Positions 33,332 through 42,636 of a DNA stretch of 64,000 bases are shown here, piece after piece (within the stretch, counting starts at the first letter, position 1; each line of letters opens with the position of its first letter). Below the pieces are notes generated by a model that saw only the letters and a list, made by a program, of their open reading frames with translations, ran no database searches and was not told the origin of the DNA. A program made the translations under genes and the position numbers. Location: contig NZ_CP108054.1 in NCBI RefSeq assembly GCF_036173125.1, positions 2,480,001 to 2,544,000 of the forward strand, in the 5' to 3' direction. Source of the stretch: Streptomyces sp. NBC_00286 (GTDB lineage: Bacteria; Actinomycetota; Actinomycetes; Streptomycetales; Streptomycetaceae).

Positions 33332-34657
33332 TCAGGCGTCGTCGTCCCCGTCCGGCTGCCCGTCCTCGAAGTACCGCGTCGGAGCCGCGGGCAGCGCCGT
33401 CATCCGCGGCAGCAGCTGCGCGGCGAGCAGCGTCGAGAGCGCCGAGGTGTCACCGCTGCCGCCGTCGGTGCGTACGACCACCGGCTGCGGTGCCTTCGAT
33501 GCCAGCTCCGCGCCCACTTCGAGGCGGCGGCGGGCCAGCTCGTACTGAAGCACCGCGCGGTTGTCGCGGTAGGCCTTGGCGAGGGCGCGCTGGGCGCGGG
33601 CCTCGTTCTCGGCGGAGATCAGGCCGCTGCGACCGCGGGTCTCGATCTCGAACCGCACACGCTGGGCGTTGGTCTCCTGCTCCTCCAACAGCTGGGCGAC
33701 CTGTTCGCGGGCGTTGTTGAGCGCGGCCTTCACCTCGACGATGCGCGCGTCGCGCACCTTCTTGGCCCGCTCGATGTCCATACCGAGGCTGTCGATACGG
33801 CGCTTGCGGGTCAGCCCCCACTCCTGCTCGTACGCGGTGCGCTCCTTGGCCACCCGCTCCCTGGTCGCCAGGTGCTGCTGGTACTGGGCCGGCAGCTGGA
33901 CGTCCGGGATGTTGGAGCCGGTGATGCGCACGCCGTAGCGGTCCAGCTGCCGGTTGAGCAGCTCCTGCATGTCCGCGACGTCCGAGCCGCGCAGGTCGTA
34001 CGCCCGCTCGGTGCGCATCTTGCGGGCGCGCTGGCGGATGGCGTCCTGGACGGCGCTGGACAGGACCAGGTCGAAGTTGCCGGCGCCGATCGTGCGGACG
34101 AACCGGACCGCGTCCGTGATGCGGAACTTCAGGAAGAACTCGATCGACCGCAGCGGGACGTTCTCCTGCGTCGGGCAGGCCATCACCGGGGCGGAGTACG
34201 GGATCTCGGTGGCCGTGTCGACCACGAAGTCCACCCTCGACCAGGGGTGCCAGAGGTAGTGGCGGCCGGCGTCCAGGGTGCGGGTGACCGCGCCGTAGCG
34301 GGTCAGGACACCGTTGGTGCCTTGCTCGATCTCGACGATCGAGGAGCGCCACCACCACAGCGCGCCGATGATCAGGAGCAGGCCGCCGACCGCGTAGGCG
34401 AGCCCGGCGAGTGCGCCGTAGGCGAAGTCCGCCGAGCCGTCGGAGTCTGCCTCGCGCAGCGACAGCATCACGCCCATGAGCAGCGCGAACAGGCCGAGCC
34501 ACAGCGGCAGCATCCACCACAGCCTGCGCCGGTGGCGGGGGATGATGACCGGGATCAGCGTGCCGGCCTCGCCGCCGCGCAGCAGCTGGGCGATATCGCT
34601 CCAGGGCGCGACCGCCTCGGAGATGACCGACCTGCGGTTCATACGTGCGGCACTCAC
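33332..34657 (-). CDS. SPFH/Band 7 domain membrane protein (second gene of pair)
   Basis: 441 residues from GTG at 34657 (an ATG 15 bases inside is an alternative). Two N-terminal helices at about 48-65 and 82-100, then SPFH domain (IEQGTNGVLTRYGAVTRTLDAGRHYLWHP, FFLKFRITDAVRFVRTIG) and a coiled coil at about 270-380 (EVKAALNNAREQVAQLLEEQE). Acts as a membrane scaffold like flotillin/stomatin. Its start overlaps the upstream SPFH gene stop (GTGA). A pair of unlike SPFH proteins suggests a hetero-oligomer. Confidence 0.9.
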   Translation of the reverse strand: MSAARMNRRSVISEAVAPWSDIAQLLRGGEAGTLIPVIIPRHRRRLWWMLPLWLGLFALLMGVMLSLREADSDGSADFAYGALAGLAYAVGGLLLIIGALWWWRSSIVEIEQGTNGVLTRYGAVTRTLDAGRHYLWHPWSRVDFVVDTATEIPYSAPVMACPTQENVPLRSIEFFLKFRITDAVRFVRTIGAGNFDLVLSSAVQDAIRQRARKMRTERAYDLRGSDVADMQELLNRQLDRYGVRITGSNIPDVQLPAQYQQHLATRERVAKERTAYEQEWGLTRKRRIDSLGMDIERAKKVRDARIVEVKAALNNAREQVAQLLEEQETNAQRVRFEIETRGRSGLISAENEARAQRALAKAYRDNRAVLQYELARRRLEVGAELASKAPQPVVVRTDGGSGDTSALSTLLAAQLLPRMTALPAAPTRYFEDGQPDGDDDA

Positions 34658-36366
34658 TGACCGGCCTCCTCGGAGAAATCGGGAACCTCGGACGCCTTCG
34701 CCTGCTCGGCGGTCTCCTGGCCGGTCGAAGAGCCCGTCGGCGCTCCGCCGTCGGCCGACGGCACGGTGGGCCGCTCGGCCTGGAGCAGCACCACTATCTC
34801 GTCCTCGCGGCCGGCGATACGGTCGCCGATCGCGGCGAGCTGCCCGCGCATGGCGGCCATGTCCGCCTCGCTGAACAGTTCCTCGCCGCGCTCGCCGACC
34901 ATCTCCCGGGCCAGCTGCAGGAAGTCGACCCCGGCGGCGCTGTTGCCGTCCGCCGAGCCGCCGATGCGGACCAGGCGCGGCAGATGGTCGGCGACCTGCT
35001 CAAGGGTGTCGAGGATCTGCTGCTGGTAGCGGTACTCGAGGATCTCGGGAGCCTCGGCCGCGGTGACCGCGCGGATGTCGAGGGCCTGTGCCTCCAGCAG
35101 CGCCGCGTTGGCCTTCGCCTCGGACTCGGCCTGTACGTAGCGCTGGCGGGCAAGGGCCTGGGCGCGGTTGGTCTCGCGCTCCACGGCGGTGTCCATCTGG
35201 GCCTGGTACTGGGCGATATCGGCCTGGATCGCGGAGAGCGTCTCGTGGCTGGTCGCCAGCTCCTTGCTCAGGTCGCCCTCGTCCTGCTCCTTGCGGAGCA
35301 TCAGCGCGTACTCGTGGGTGTACGCCTCCTTGGCCATCCGCACCATCTCCGGGGCGGCCAGGTCCATCCGGTAGTTGCGATCGGACGGCTCGGCGTGCGT
35401 GATGTTGGCGTTGGTCAGCTCGACCGCGGGCCGGAACTGCTGGTTCAGCTGCTCAAGGAGCCGGCCGGTGTCCTCGCCGACCATGTCGTAGATCCCGGCG
35501 GCCTCCTGCTCGTAGATGAGGCTGCGAATCGTCTCGCTCACCGCGTTGCTCAGCTTCTCCTCGAAGCCGCGTACCGCACCCAGTGTGTAGACGAACTCGG
35601 TCGCGTCGCTGATCCGGAACTGGATGAACAGGTCGATCGAGGCCTTCACGCCGCCCTTGGTCGGCGCCTCGCGCACGGGCGCATTGAACGGGTACTCGCG
35701 GGTGGTGTTGAGGATGTACGAGACCCGCTTCCACGGGCTGATCAGGATCACCCGGCCGGGGCCGACGACCTTCTCCAGCTTCCCGAAGCGCGTGATCAGG
35801 GCCTGGCAGCCGTCCGGGACCATCACCATGCCCTGCCGCCACCACACGAAGGCGACCGCGACCACGGAGATGACCCAGTAGTGCAGCCCGAAGAGCGGGT
35901 TGGTCAGCGGGGAGTCGTCCACCGTCGACACGACCGCGGTGCCCACCGCGCCCAGGACGAGCAGCGACAGCACCGGGAGCATGCTCAGGAACGAGCGACC
36001 CTTCGGGAGCACCATCGGGCAGATCGCATGGACCTGTTCGCCGCCCTCACGCTGCTGTTCGCTCTGGTTGAGCGCCTCGCCGGCCTCGTCGAGAGAGACG
36101 GTCTTCTGCGCCATGACCGTGGCGATGGAGCCGCCCTGTTCCCTCGCGGCCGGAAAGTCGGCGGGGTCCATGCCCTCTTCCTCCGGCGCGTACGACTCCT
36201 CGTCGGCGTCGTCCCGACCCTGGCCGGCCTGCCCCCGGCTCTGCGGCCTGCCGGCCGACCGCCCTGTGCGCCGCCGGACTTCCTCCTCGGCCGCCTGCCG
36301 GGGATCGGCACCGGAGGCCACCGCTGAGGCCATCCTCCGTACGCTCTGCGCTTTCGCTCGTGCCAT
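34654..36366 (-). CDS. SPFH/Band 7 domain membrane protein (first gene of pair)
   Basis: 570 residues from ATG at 36366 (GGAAAAAGGGGGAACG upstream). Disordered N-terminus (1-100, rich in R, Q, E and G), two helices at about 127-150 and 163-180, then the SPFH domain (MVPDGCQALITRFGKLEKVVGPGRVILISPW) and a long coiled coil (about 400-480, rich in E, A and Q). First gene of the two-gene operon. Upstream is a tandem copy of CCCGTATTACTGGC (36405-36431). Role in membrane microdomains is inferred from the family. Confidence 0.9.
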   Translation of the reverse strand: MARAKAQSVRRMASAVASGADPRQAAEEEVRRRTGRSAGRPQSRGQAGQGRDDADEESYAPEEEGMDPADFPAAREQGGSIATVMAQKTVSLDEAGEALNQSEQQREGGEQVHAICPMVLPKGRSFLSMLPVLSLLVLGAVGTAVVSTVDDSPLTNPLFGLHYWVISVVAVAFVWWRQGMVMVPDGCQALITRFGKLEKVVGPGRVILISPWKRVSYILNTTREYPFNAPVREAPTKGGVKASIDLFIQFRISDATEFVYTLGAVRGFEEKLSNAVSETIRSLIYEQEAAGIYDMVGEDTGRLLEQLNQQFRPAVELTNANITHAEPSDRNYRMDLAAPEMVRMAKEAYTHEYALMLRKEQDEGDLSKELATSHETLSAIQADIAQYQAQMDTAVERETNRAQALARQRYVQAESEAKANAALLEAQALDIRAVTAAEAPEILEYRYQQQILDTLEQVADHLPRLVRIGGSADGNSAAGVDFLQLAREMVGERGEELFSEADMAAMRGQLAAIGDRIAGREDEIVVLLQAERPTVPSADGGAPTGSSTGQETAEQAKASEVPDFSEEAGQ

Positions 36367-36404
36367 CGTTCCCCCTTTTTCCTTCTCTTCTCGTGCCCGT
36401 ATTA

Positions 36405-36432
36405 CTGGCCTGGCCCGTATTACTGGCTGGGT
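36405..36432. repeat. Short tandem duplication before the SPFH operon
   Basis: CCCGTATTACTGGC occurs twice, 18 bases apart, in the leader of the SPFH operon. It may be a recent slippage or a regulatory pair. Confidence 0.6.
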
Positions 36433-36584
36433 GCCCTGTACGCCTTGTGCGCCCTCTTGATCGTGTTCCTGGTTCCAGTCATCCCACACCACAGGCGGCG
36501 GGAGCACGACGGCTCCGCCGATCGTGACCATACTGATGAGTATCGTGATGGCGCTGATGGAGAAGGGGCTCGGCAAGGCTCCGG

Positions 36585-36815
36585 ATGTTGTATCGGGTTC
36601 TCACCGCGCTCTCGCTGGCCGGCGGCCCGATCGTCCTGGCTGAACTCGTGCGTCACCAAGGGCAGAAGGTTCAGGAGACGCTCTGGGCATCATGGGGCGG
36701 CTCCCCGACCATCCAGAAGCTCCGTCTACGGCAAGCGGGACAGAACTCCCTGCAACGGGAGACCTGGGAAGGCCGTGTCATCCGTGGCGAGGATCGAGCT
36801 TTCCTCGGCCCGTAG
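36585..36815 (+). pseudogene. Fragment of a Streptomyces hypothetical protein
   Basis: A 76-codon frame with IVLAELVRHQGQKVQETLWA and SWGGSPTIQKLRLRQA, resembling membrane-proximal parts of a common Streptomyces hypothetical protein. The usual N-terminal helices are missing, and the last about 20 codons read into unrelated DNA. Probably a remnant; an expressed short protein is possible. Confidence 0.4.
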
Positions 36816-37029
36816 CGAGCGGGGCCCGCCTCTTCCGGGTCCCAGGCGGGGACCCACGCCTGCGGCCAAGAGCATCCGCCAGGGCCCATACACCTCCTGA
36901 GTCCACCACCCAGAGCCTCCCCCGCGCCATCCGCTCCAGAACTCACCGCCGCACCACGCCCCGAACGCTCGCTCCACTGCGACGGGCACGATCAGCGAGC
37001 AGCCTCTCGCCTCCCCCTCCGACCGGTAG
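36816..37029. other. Intergenic stretch ending in repeat shared with 28.5 kb
   Basis: No gene seen. Its right end (from 37017) is the shared thymidine-kinase 3' segment described at 28521-28591. Confidence 0.5.
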
Positions 37030-37677
37030 TCACGCGGAGGAGACCGGCAGCACGTCCGGCGACGGCGTCCCCGCCCTCGACGCGGAACTCGTCATCCGCC
37101 GACGGTGATGGCGTCGACACTGCACCTCGGACCCCACCTCGGCCGCCGACCGGGACACATCCCCCACCACGACCTGCTCGCCCTCGACGACCATCTCCCC
37201 GCCCACGGTACGGGCGTTGTGCGTCGCCCGCGCACCACACCAGCACATCGCCTCGACCTGCAGGGTCTCCACACGGTCGGCGAGCTCGATCAGGCGCTGG
37301 GAGCCGGGGAAGAGCTTGGTGCGGAAGGCCGTGGTGATGCCGAACGCGAAGACGTCCAGGACGAGGTCGTCCACGATCCGGGCCAACTGGTCGATCTGCT
37401 CCGGCGCGAGGAACTGCGCCTCGTCCACGATCACGTAGTCGACCTTGGCACCGTGCGACATCTGCTCCACCAGGTACCCGTACAGGTCCATGCCCGGAGC
37501 CGCCCCAACCGCGTCCGTGACCAAGCCCAAACGCGACGACAACTTGCCCTCGCCGGCACGGTCATCCCGCGTGAAGATCACACCCTGCAGACCCCTTGCC
37601 GACCGGTTGTGCCCAATCTGAAGCGCCAAAGTCTTTTTGCTCGGGTATCGACCATGTGTGGGTGGCGTCCCGACCAT
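37030..37677 (-). pseudogene. tdk: Thymidine kinase lacking its P-loop
   Basis: From LALQIGHNRSARGLQGVIFT onward it is a normal type-II thymidine kinase: YVIVDEAQFLAPEQIDQLA carries the catalytic Glu, AFGITTAFRTKLFPGSQRL is the thymidine loop, and CWCGARATHNARTV plus CRRHHRRR give the zinc site. The first about 15 residues, which should hold GTMDCGKS for ATP, are replaced by GRYPSKKT. The replacement sequence lies next to a recombinase fragment that starts on the other strand at 37676. Without the P-loop it should be inactive, although the frame is open for 215 residues. Confidence 0.75.
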
Positions 37678-37858
37678 GACATTGCGCGTTCTGGGTTCCC
37701 TCCGCCTCTCCGCGGAAACCGACAACTCGACCGCGATCCCCCGCCAGCGGGACCATATCCAGCACTGGGTCGATACTCCCGGTCGCGACGCAAGAATCGT
37801 CGCGTGAACGATGGACACGGACGTCTCCGGCGGTCTCCCTCCCTTCAAGCGCTCTGAT
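37676..37858 (+). pseudogene. Serine recombinase N-terminal fragment with in-frame TGA
   Basis: From ATG at 37676: LRLSAETDNSTAIPRQRDHI then HWVDTPGRDARIVA, a TGA, and in the same frame TMDTDVSGGLPPFKRSDL. The order matches the start of the resolvase domain of large Streptomyces serine recombinases (Ser in LRLS; VSGS/R-type motif). A Trp codon is usual near the TGA position. Homology stops after SDL, so about 400 residues are lost. The ATG overlaps the thymidine kinase start on the other strand. Confidence 0.7.
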
Positions 37859-38283
37859 CTCGACAAGTGCACCGTTCTTGAGTTAGCTCAGGATTGGTTG
37901 ACGGAACCCCGCTTGATCTTCGGATCGGGCGGGATTTTCGTTGCTCCTTGGGTCTGTTCGAGCCTGTTCGGGGTGACGGATGGCAGCGGCACGGGGTTGT
38001 GGCCGCACTGGCCTGCTGTGGTGCGGCGTTGTATGCATCACAGCCAGCCCCGGTGGTCCGAGGCTGGCTGTGATCGCGTTGTGGGGTTGTTCTTCGTTCT
38101 TGTACGGGTCACCTGGTGGGCGGTGGTCGTCCAGTCTCTTCCGGTGGGTCGGCTTCGAACGTGGCGATTTCGGTCGCCAGGTCGCGCTGCCGCATCGGTC
38201 CAGTTCCCGACCAGCGTGCACGAGCAGTACCTCCCGGCTTCGCGCTCCCCAGAAAGCCAAGTCTCGCCCCGGCCCCGCAGCCC
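37859..38283. other. Gene-poor stretch with a strong hairpin
   Basis: No gene could be assigned. ATCACAGCCAGCC and GGCTGGCTGTGAT (38037-38074) form a perfect 13-bp stem, a likely terminator or element end. GC is lower than average around 37880-37950. Confidence 0.5.
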
Positions 38284-38889
38284 TCAAACCGCACGACGCC
38301 CCCTGCATGGATCGGAGTTCTGCAGCGGTGTGGTGGTTTCGTCGAGACAGGGCTCGGACAGAGTGAGGGCGAGCCGTGACTGGCGTGTCGTGACGGGCGT
38401 AACCAGTGCGCCAGCGACGGCGGTCCAGCGGCGGGCCCGTTGCCGGGCGGCCGCAGGAGACGTGAACAGGTGCGTGTACTTCGCTCGCACCCGGCTCTTC
38501 AGCACCGTGGGCCCTCGCCTTCCGGATGTGGGTCGGTCCAGTCGCCGAGGCTGCGCCTCGGACGGGCCCGTCAGCGGCTGAGTCCGCCGTCCGAACCAGT
38601 CGGTCATGGCCGCGCCGCCCTGCAACCCGAGGCTCAGGAACAGCAGGTGGGGTGAGGTCGCGGAGCCCAGGATGCCGGCTGCCTCGCTGGGCATGCCCGC
38701 CAGTTCGGCCACCGCCGGCACCACGCCGCCCACGTACAGCACGAGCGCGGAGACCCCCTGCACTCGGATCCGCGCCGGGGACCACCGTGTGCGGGCCCTC
38801 CTCGGTGCCCAGCCACGGAGCATGGCGATGCCGAGAGGCAGCAATACCGCAGTGAACAGGCCGATCCAGCACCACAGGAAAACCGTCAC
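38284..38889 (-). CDS. Hypothetical small membrane protein
   Basis: 201 residues from GTG at 38889, with GGAAAGGGAG upstream. Three hydrophobic segments (about 2-20, 43-60 and 80-100, e.g. VTVFLWCWIGLFTAVLLPLG) are followed by a basic tail that looks degenerate after about residue 115. No family recognised. The tail may be read-through after a lost stop. Neighbours are remnants and a lipoprotein gene on the same strand. Confidence 0.45.
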   Translation of the reverse strand: MTVFLWCWIGLFTAVLLPLGIAMLRGWAPRRARTRWSPARIRVQGVSALVLYVGGVVPAVAELAGMPSEAAGILGSATSPHLLFLSLGLQGGAAMTDWFGRRTQPLTGPSEAQPRRLDRPTSGRRGPTVLKSRVRAKYTHLFTSPAAARQRARRWTAVAGALVTPVTTRQSRLALTLSEPCLDETTTPLQNSDPCRGRRAV

Positions 38890-39175
38890 GTCCCGCTCCC
38901 TTTCCACGCTTCCTCAGCGCGAAGTCTGCCCCCGCGCACGATCCGTCGTCGCTGCCGGAATCCGGAAGTCTCCGCCCGTCCGGACTGCGCGGGTACCGCA
39001 GCCCGCCACCGGGCCGCTCACCTGGTCCGTCAGGGACCAGGGCCCGGGGCCGGCTCGACGGGACCCGCTCCTGTTCAGCGGCAAGGACACCAAGAAGGGC
39101 GGCGAAGCGGAAACACAACGAGCCCGCCGAGCCGGACCGGAAGGCTGCTCGAGTCGCAGCCGTTCACAAGCTCGG

Positions 39176-39817
39176 CTACATGACCGAGCAGTTCCTCCAG
39201 ACCGCGGCCAGGGCCTCGGGAATCTGTGGGACATCGCCGCAGCCCTGCGGCCCACGGGGGAAACCGTCACTGGCGACGTAGCTCCAGTTCCCTGCGGACG
39301 TACTGCGGAAGTACTTCGTGGCGCCGCCCTCGTCCTGCATGCTCACGAGTTGCTCGTACGTGGCACCTGGAGTGGACTCGAAACGGGTGGCGGCGTAGCG
39401 GACGCCGCCGCACTGGCCGTAGAAGAACTGCCCCGGCACCGGCTGGATATGGGCGAAGCGGGGAAAGCGGCGCTGGTATGCCGCCGTCACAGCGGCCTTC
39501 ACCGCGTTGGTGGCGGTCAGGTTGTGGCAGCTGGAGCGGTCTGCGGAAGCAGCGGTTCCGGCGGGAGTGGGGGACGTCGTCACCCCGGCCGGAGCGGCAG
39601 AGGTGCGCGATGGCGTGGGCGTGGTGCCGGCAGATGCCGAGGGCATGGTGTCGGCAGGGACGTGCGAAGGGGCGCCTGCCGAGACAGAGGCGTTCACGGA
39701 AGGCGACAAGGAGGGGGCGCCCGGTCCGGCGTGCGAGCCTGACGAATCCTCGCAACCTGTCAGCACCAGGATGCCGCCCATCACCGCCATCACCGACACA
39801 CCTCTGAGATCGAGCAT
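39176..39817 (-). CDS. Secreted lipoprotein of unknown function
   Basis: 213 residues from ATG at 39817. Signal MLDLRGVSVMAVMGGILVLTGC with lipidated Cys22, then a Ser/Thr/Pro/Ala linker of about 75 residues. A compact domain of about 110 residues follows with four cysteines (SCHNL, YGQCGG, GCGDV, NCSVM), enough for two disulfides. Anchored at the outer membrane face. No close family recognised. Stop TGA/TCA region follows the last Met at the C-terminus. Confidence 0.8.
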   Translation of the reverse strand: MLDLRGVSVMAVMGGILVLTGCEDSSGSHAGPGAPSLSPSVNASVSAGAPSHVPADTMPSASAGTTPTPSRTSAAPAGVTTSPTPAGTAASADRSSCHNLTATNAVKAAVTAAYQRRFPRFAHIQPVPGQFFYGQCGGVRYAATRFESTPGATYEQLVSMQDEGGATKYFRSTSAGNWSYVASDGFPRGPQGCGDVPQIPEALAAVWRNCSVM

Positions 39818-39951
39818 GGCGAGTCCTCTTCTCCACAGATGAAGCCTCTGCCACGACCTGCGACAGAGCGTGCGACCGCCGGGCGTCCGGCCACCGCCCC
39901 GTTCCTGGACACGCTGGGCAGCTCTGAGGTTGCAGGAGAAAGGGACACACG

Positions 39952-40135
39952 ATGGTCTCGATTCCGTATACGCGCCCTGGTCCACCTGTCGGCGACGCCG
40001 GGCACAGCATCGACTGGCACACCACCATCGGCTCCACCTCGATCCGCGCCTACCAGCACGCTGCCGGAACCCTGAAGTCCCCGCCATCGACACCGTCCGA
40101 TGCATCAAGAGAAGCCCCACAAAGGCCGGTTCAGG
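39952..40135 (+). mobile_element. IS5-like transposase remnant
   Basis: A frame with SIDWHTTIGSTSIRAYQHAA, then TPSDASREA, resembles the start of the DDE domain in IS5-family transposases (usually VDSTIVRAHQHAAG and a nearby SREALGRS). The first catalytic Asp position is changed (GSTS). There are no ends and no other domain. Short remnant, moderate support. Confidence 0.5.
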
Positions 40136-40245
40136 TACGCACGCACCTGGTATCGAGACGGATCCAGATTGTGAGAATGTGGCCCTTGGGTGAAGAGCGC
40201 ATCGGCTCATGGTGAGGCGCGAGCACTGGTGGAGCGGGGGTAGTC

Positions 40246-41076
40246 GTGGGGTTGGCCATGTGCCCGTTGTGCAGCGACGACGAGGACATCGAGTTGGTGC
40301 GCACTCTCGATGACGGATGTCGGGTCGTCAAGCACCGGTGCGGCTACGAATGGGAGCACCGGCAGCCCACGCCCCCGACGAAAAGGCCGTCCCATTCCTT
40401 CAGCGACCTCAAGGCTCGTTTCCCGAAAGCCGAGGACGTCAAGCCCCAGTGGCTGGAACGGGCGGCTCGACTCAAGTCGCAGTACCTTGCCACCAAGCCG
40501 GACTTCGACATTCACGTAGCGGCCTACTGGGCGAAGTACCAGAGGATCTTCTCCCCCGACGGGTTGCGAACGTGCCACCCGAGGGTGCTCAAGGACTTCG
40601 CCAACTCCGACGTCGGCGCCCGCCCCGGCAACCAGGCCACCTTCAACTCCGCGTGGAACGACATGGGCGACGCCGCTGCCGGGAAGGCGACCCGCGAGAC
40701 GATCGCGTACCTCCTGTACGGACCTGATGACGTGCCGCTCGAAGACCGGGTGCAGCATCTGCTGGACGGCACCAAGCCGTTCGCCATGACCGGCTTCAAG
40801 GAGGCACTCCTCACGAGGGTTCTCTGCGTCATGCAGTCCGACCGGTTCCTGACGATCCTCAAGTACACGACGGAGGCGGGCGGCAAGCGCGAGATCGCGC
40901 GGATGGTCTACGGACTGGAGCTGCCGGCGCCCGAGTCGGTGAACTGGACTCTCGGGCGGCTGATCCTGTGGAGCAACGACCTCCTCCACACGCTGGCCGG
41001 GGATGGCTTCGCCAACCAACAGCACTCCGCCGCGTTCCTATGGTGGGCAAAGGATCAACCCGGCGGTTTCCAATAG
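40246..41076 (+). CDS. Zinc-ribbon hypothetical protein
   Basis: 276 residues from GTG at 40246 (ATG at 40258 also fits). The N-terminus has CPLC (6-9) and a single later Cys in KHRCGYEW, half of a treble-clef or ribbon. The rest is helical and soluble with no signal peptide: FDIHVAAYWAKYQRIFSPDG, VGARPGNQATFNSAWNDMGD and ILKYTTEAGGKREIARMVYG. Good GC3 and complete ends support a real gene. No family recognised. It stands alone in a remnant-rich area, so a defence or restriction-linked role is possible but unsupported. Confidence 0.75.
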   Translation: MGLAMCPLCSDDEDIELVRTLDDGCRVVKHRCGYEWEHRQPTPPTKRPSHSFSDLKARFPKAEDVKPQWLERAARLKSQYLATKPDFDIHVAAYWAKYQRIFSPDGLRTCHPRVLKDFANSDVGARPGNQATFNSAWNDMGDAAAGKATRETIAYLLYGPDDVPLEDRVQHLLDGTKPFAMTGFKEALLTRVLCVMQSDRFLTILKYTTEAGGKREIARMVYGLELPAPESVNWTLGRLILWSNDLLHTLAGDGFANQQHSAAFLWWAKDQPGGFQ

Positions 41077-41440
41077 GCGAGACTCCGTCGGACGCCGCTG
41101 CGAACGGCCTGCCGAGGTTCCATGGGCACCCCGCTTCGTGAGCACGGCCGGTCATGGGCCTCGCCCTGTCTCCTCAAGGACGCTGAGGGGATGAGGAGCC
41201 AACCCCTGCCGGCGCTGGTCCGGTTTGGGGGCAGGTCACGTTCGCGGGCGACCCGGCCGAAAACGCGGTCCTGGCCACCGGCAGGCTCTCCTTCGGCATG
41301 ATGTACCGCTCCGCGGCCTCGACCGGCCGGTGCCTCTCCGTCACCTGCGGCATGGACGAACACCCCTTCCGCCATACGCACTCCCGGCGGCGTGGTTCCC
41401 CGCCTGGCAGTGTGACCGTCAGCGCCCGTACGCTCCCGCC
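41077..41440. other. Gap between unknown genes
   Basis: No supported gene. Short frames on both strands lack ribosome-binding sites or a normal GC3 bias. No strong hairpin. Confidence 0.4.
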
Positions 41441-41650
41441 ATGAAGTCCGTCATCACGGCCATCGAAGCGGCATCGCCCGACAACGACCGCACGTGCAGC
41501 ATGCACACTTCGCCGAGCCCCAACTGCAGCGGCCTGGTCGTGGCCGTCGTGACGTTCGACGACGCCGGGAGCAAGAACAATCACTGGAACGTGTGCCACT
41601 GGTGGCTCACCAACAACCCTGACGCAGTCGCCTTCCAACAACACCGGTAA
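41441..41650 (+). CDS. Possible 69-residue small protein
   Basis: MKSVITAIEAASPDNDRTCS... has three cysteines and a W-rich end (NHWNVCHWWLTNN). Start ATG at 41441 without a clear ribosome-binding site. Codon bias is only moderately Streptomyces-like. No family recognised. Confidence 0.3.
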   Translation: MKSVITAIEAASPDNDRTCSMHTSPSPNCSGLVVAVVTFDDAGSKNNHWNVCHWWLTNNPDAVAFQQHR

Positions 41651-41736
41651 CCCGAAGCATGGGAGACAACTGTCCAGAGACTCAGCAGGCTCCGCAGACC
41701 TCTGGGTAGGGTCGTCGGCCGAGGAGACTGGACCGC

Positions 41737-42468
41737 ATGTCCTCACTGTTCTCACGCCCCGCTGTCACGCCCGTCAAGCTCTCGGAACCGCCCGTCCTGG
41801 AGAGCTGGGACGCGACCGCACACCCGAGCCAGCAGCGTCTGCGCGGCTACCTGGACTCCGTCGCGGCCCTGTTCGGCCCCGTCCTCGCCGAGGACACCAC
41901 CCACCTGGCCTTGGCGCTCGATGTCGGCCTCGCCGACCACGTGGCGCTGACTCGCGGCGGCCACGACCTCGACAACTACCTGTTTCCCCTGGCACGCAGA
42001 TTCGGGGCCGGGCGATTCGACGCCGTCTTCGCCCGCAAGCGCCATGACGCCTCCTCCACGATCGCCGTCGGACCGGCCCTACGGCAGGGGCCGGACCGTG
42101 CCGCAGTACCGCCCCTACTGTCCGTGCGCACCAGCGTGTCCGCCACCTCGGCCGCATGGAAAGAAGCCATCCACCAGGCATGCCGGGCGGCGCACCCGGA
42201 ACCGGCTCCGGAGGGGCCGCTGCAGGTCCAGCTCTGCTTCCGGGTGTCCGCCGGACGCAACTGGTCAACACTCTGGAAGCCGGCGATCGATGCATTGGGG
42301 CCGCTGCTCGGCATGCCGGATCCGGACCGTCCCTTCCGGCCCAGCGATGATCGAATCGTCGATCTCGCCCTGCATCGCAACGTCGATGACTCGCTGGGCC
42401 ACGATGTCGTGATCGCCGTTTGGTGGCAACCGCGTCACGCCATCCATCGCTCAGGTCGGGCAGGGTGA
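41737..42468 (+). CDS. Hypothetical protein with RusA-like repeats
   Basis: 243 residues from ATG at 41737. Each half has a segment recalling RusA-type resolvases: GGHDLDNYLFPLARRFG (about 75-91) and NWSTLWKPAIDALGPLLG then SDDRIVDLALHRNVD (about 180-220), where RusA has DNL-K-xxDAL and DD. The resemblance is visual and weak. Soluble, no signal peptide. It could be a nuclease-like or other unknown protein. No operon partner. Confidence 0.65.
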   Translation: MSSLFSRPAVTPVKLSEPPVLESWDATAHPSQQRLRGYLDSVAALFGPVLAEDTTHLALALDVGLADHVALTRGGHDLDNYLFPLARRFGAGRFDAVFARKRHDASSTIAVGPALRQGPDRAAVPPLLSVRTSVSATSAAWKEAIHQACRAAHPEPAPEGPLQVQLCFRVSAGRNWSTLWKPAIDALGPLLGMPDPDRPFRPSDDRIVDLALHRNVDDSLGHDVVIAVWWQPRHAIHRSGRAG

Positions 42469-42636
42469 AGAGACCAGCATGCACACCAGTGGTGGAAGCA
42501 CACGCTCCAACTGATCCATTTCTTCGAGGAAGAAGTTTGGTTTGTACTCCTCATCGTTGTGATCTTCCCGCTCACCGGGTCCTGGTGAGCTCACGGCAGG
42601 GCCTGGGCAAAGTGACGGGTTGTCTGGTTCACCCGA
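42469..42636. other. Spacer with reduced GC
   Basis: No gene seen. An AT-richer stretch (42515-42565, TTTCTTCGAGGAAGAAG palindrome-like) is unusual for this genome and may be acquired DNA. Confidence 0.4.

Noticed and set aside
38914..39742. Plus-strand frames of up to 378 codons
   Set aside because: They oppose the lipoprotein with a clear lipobox on the minus strand and have no motif.
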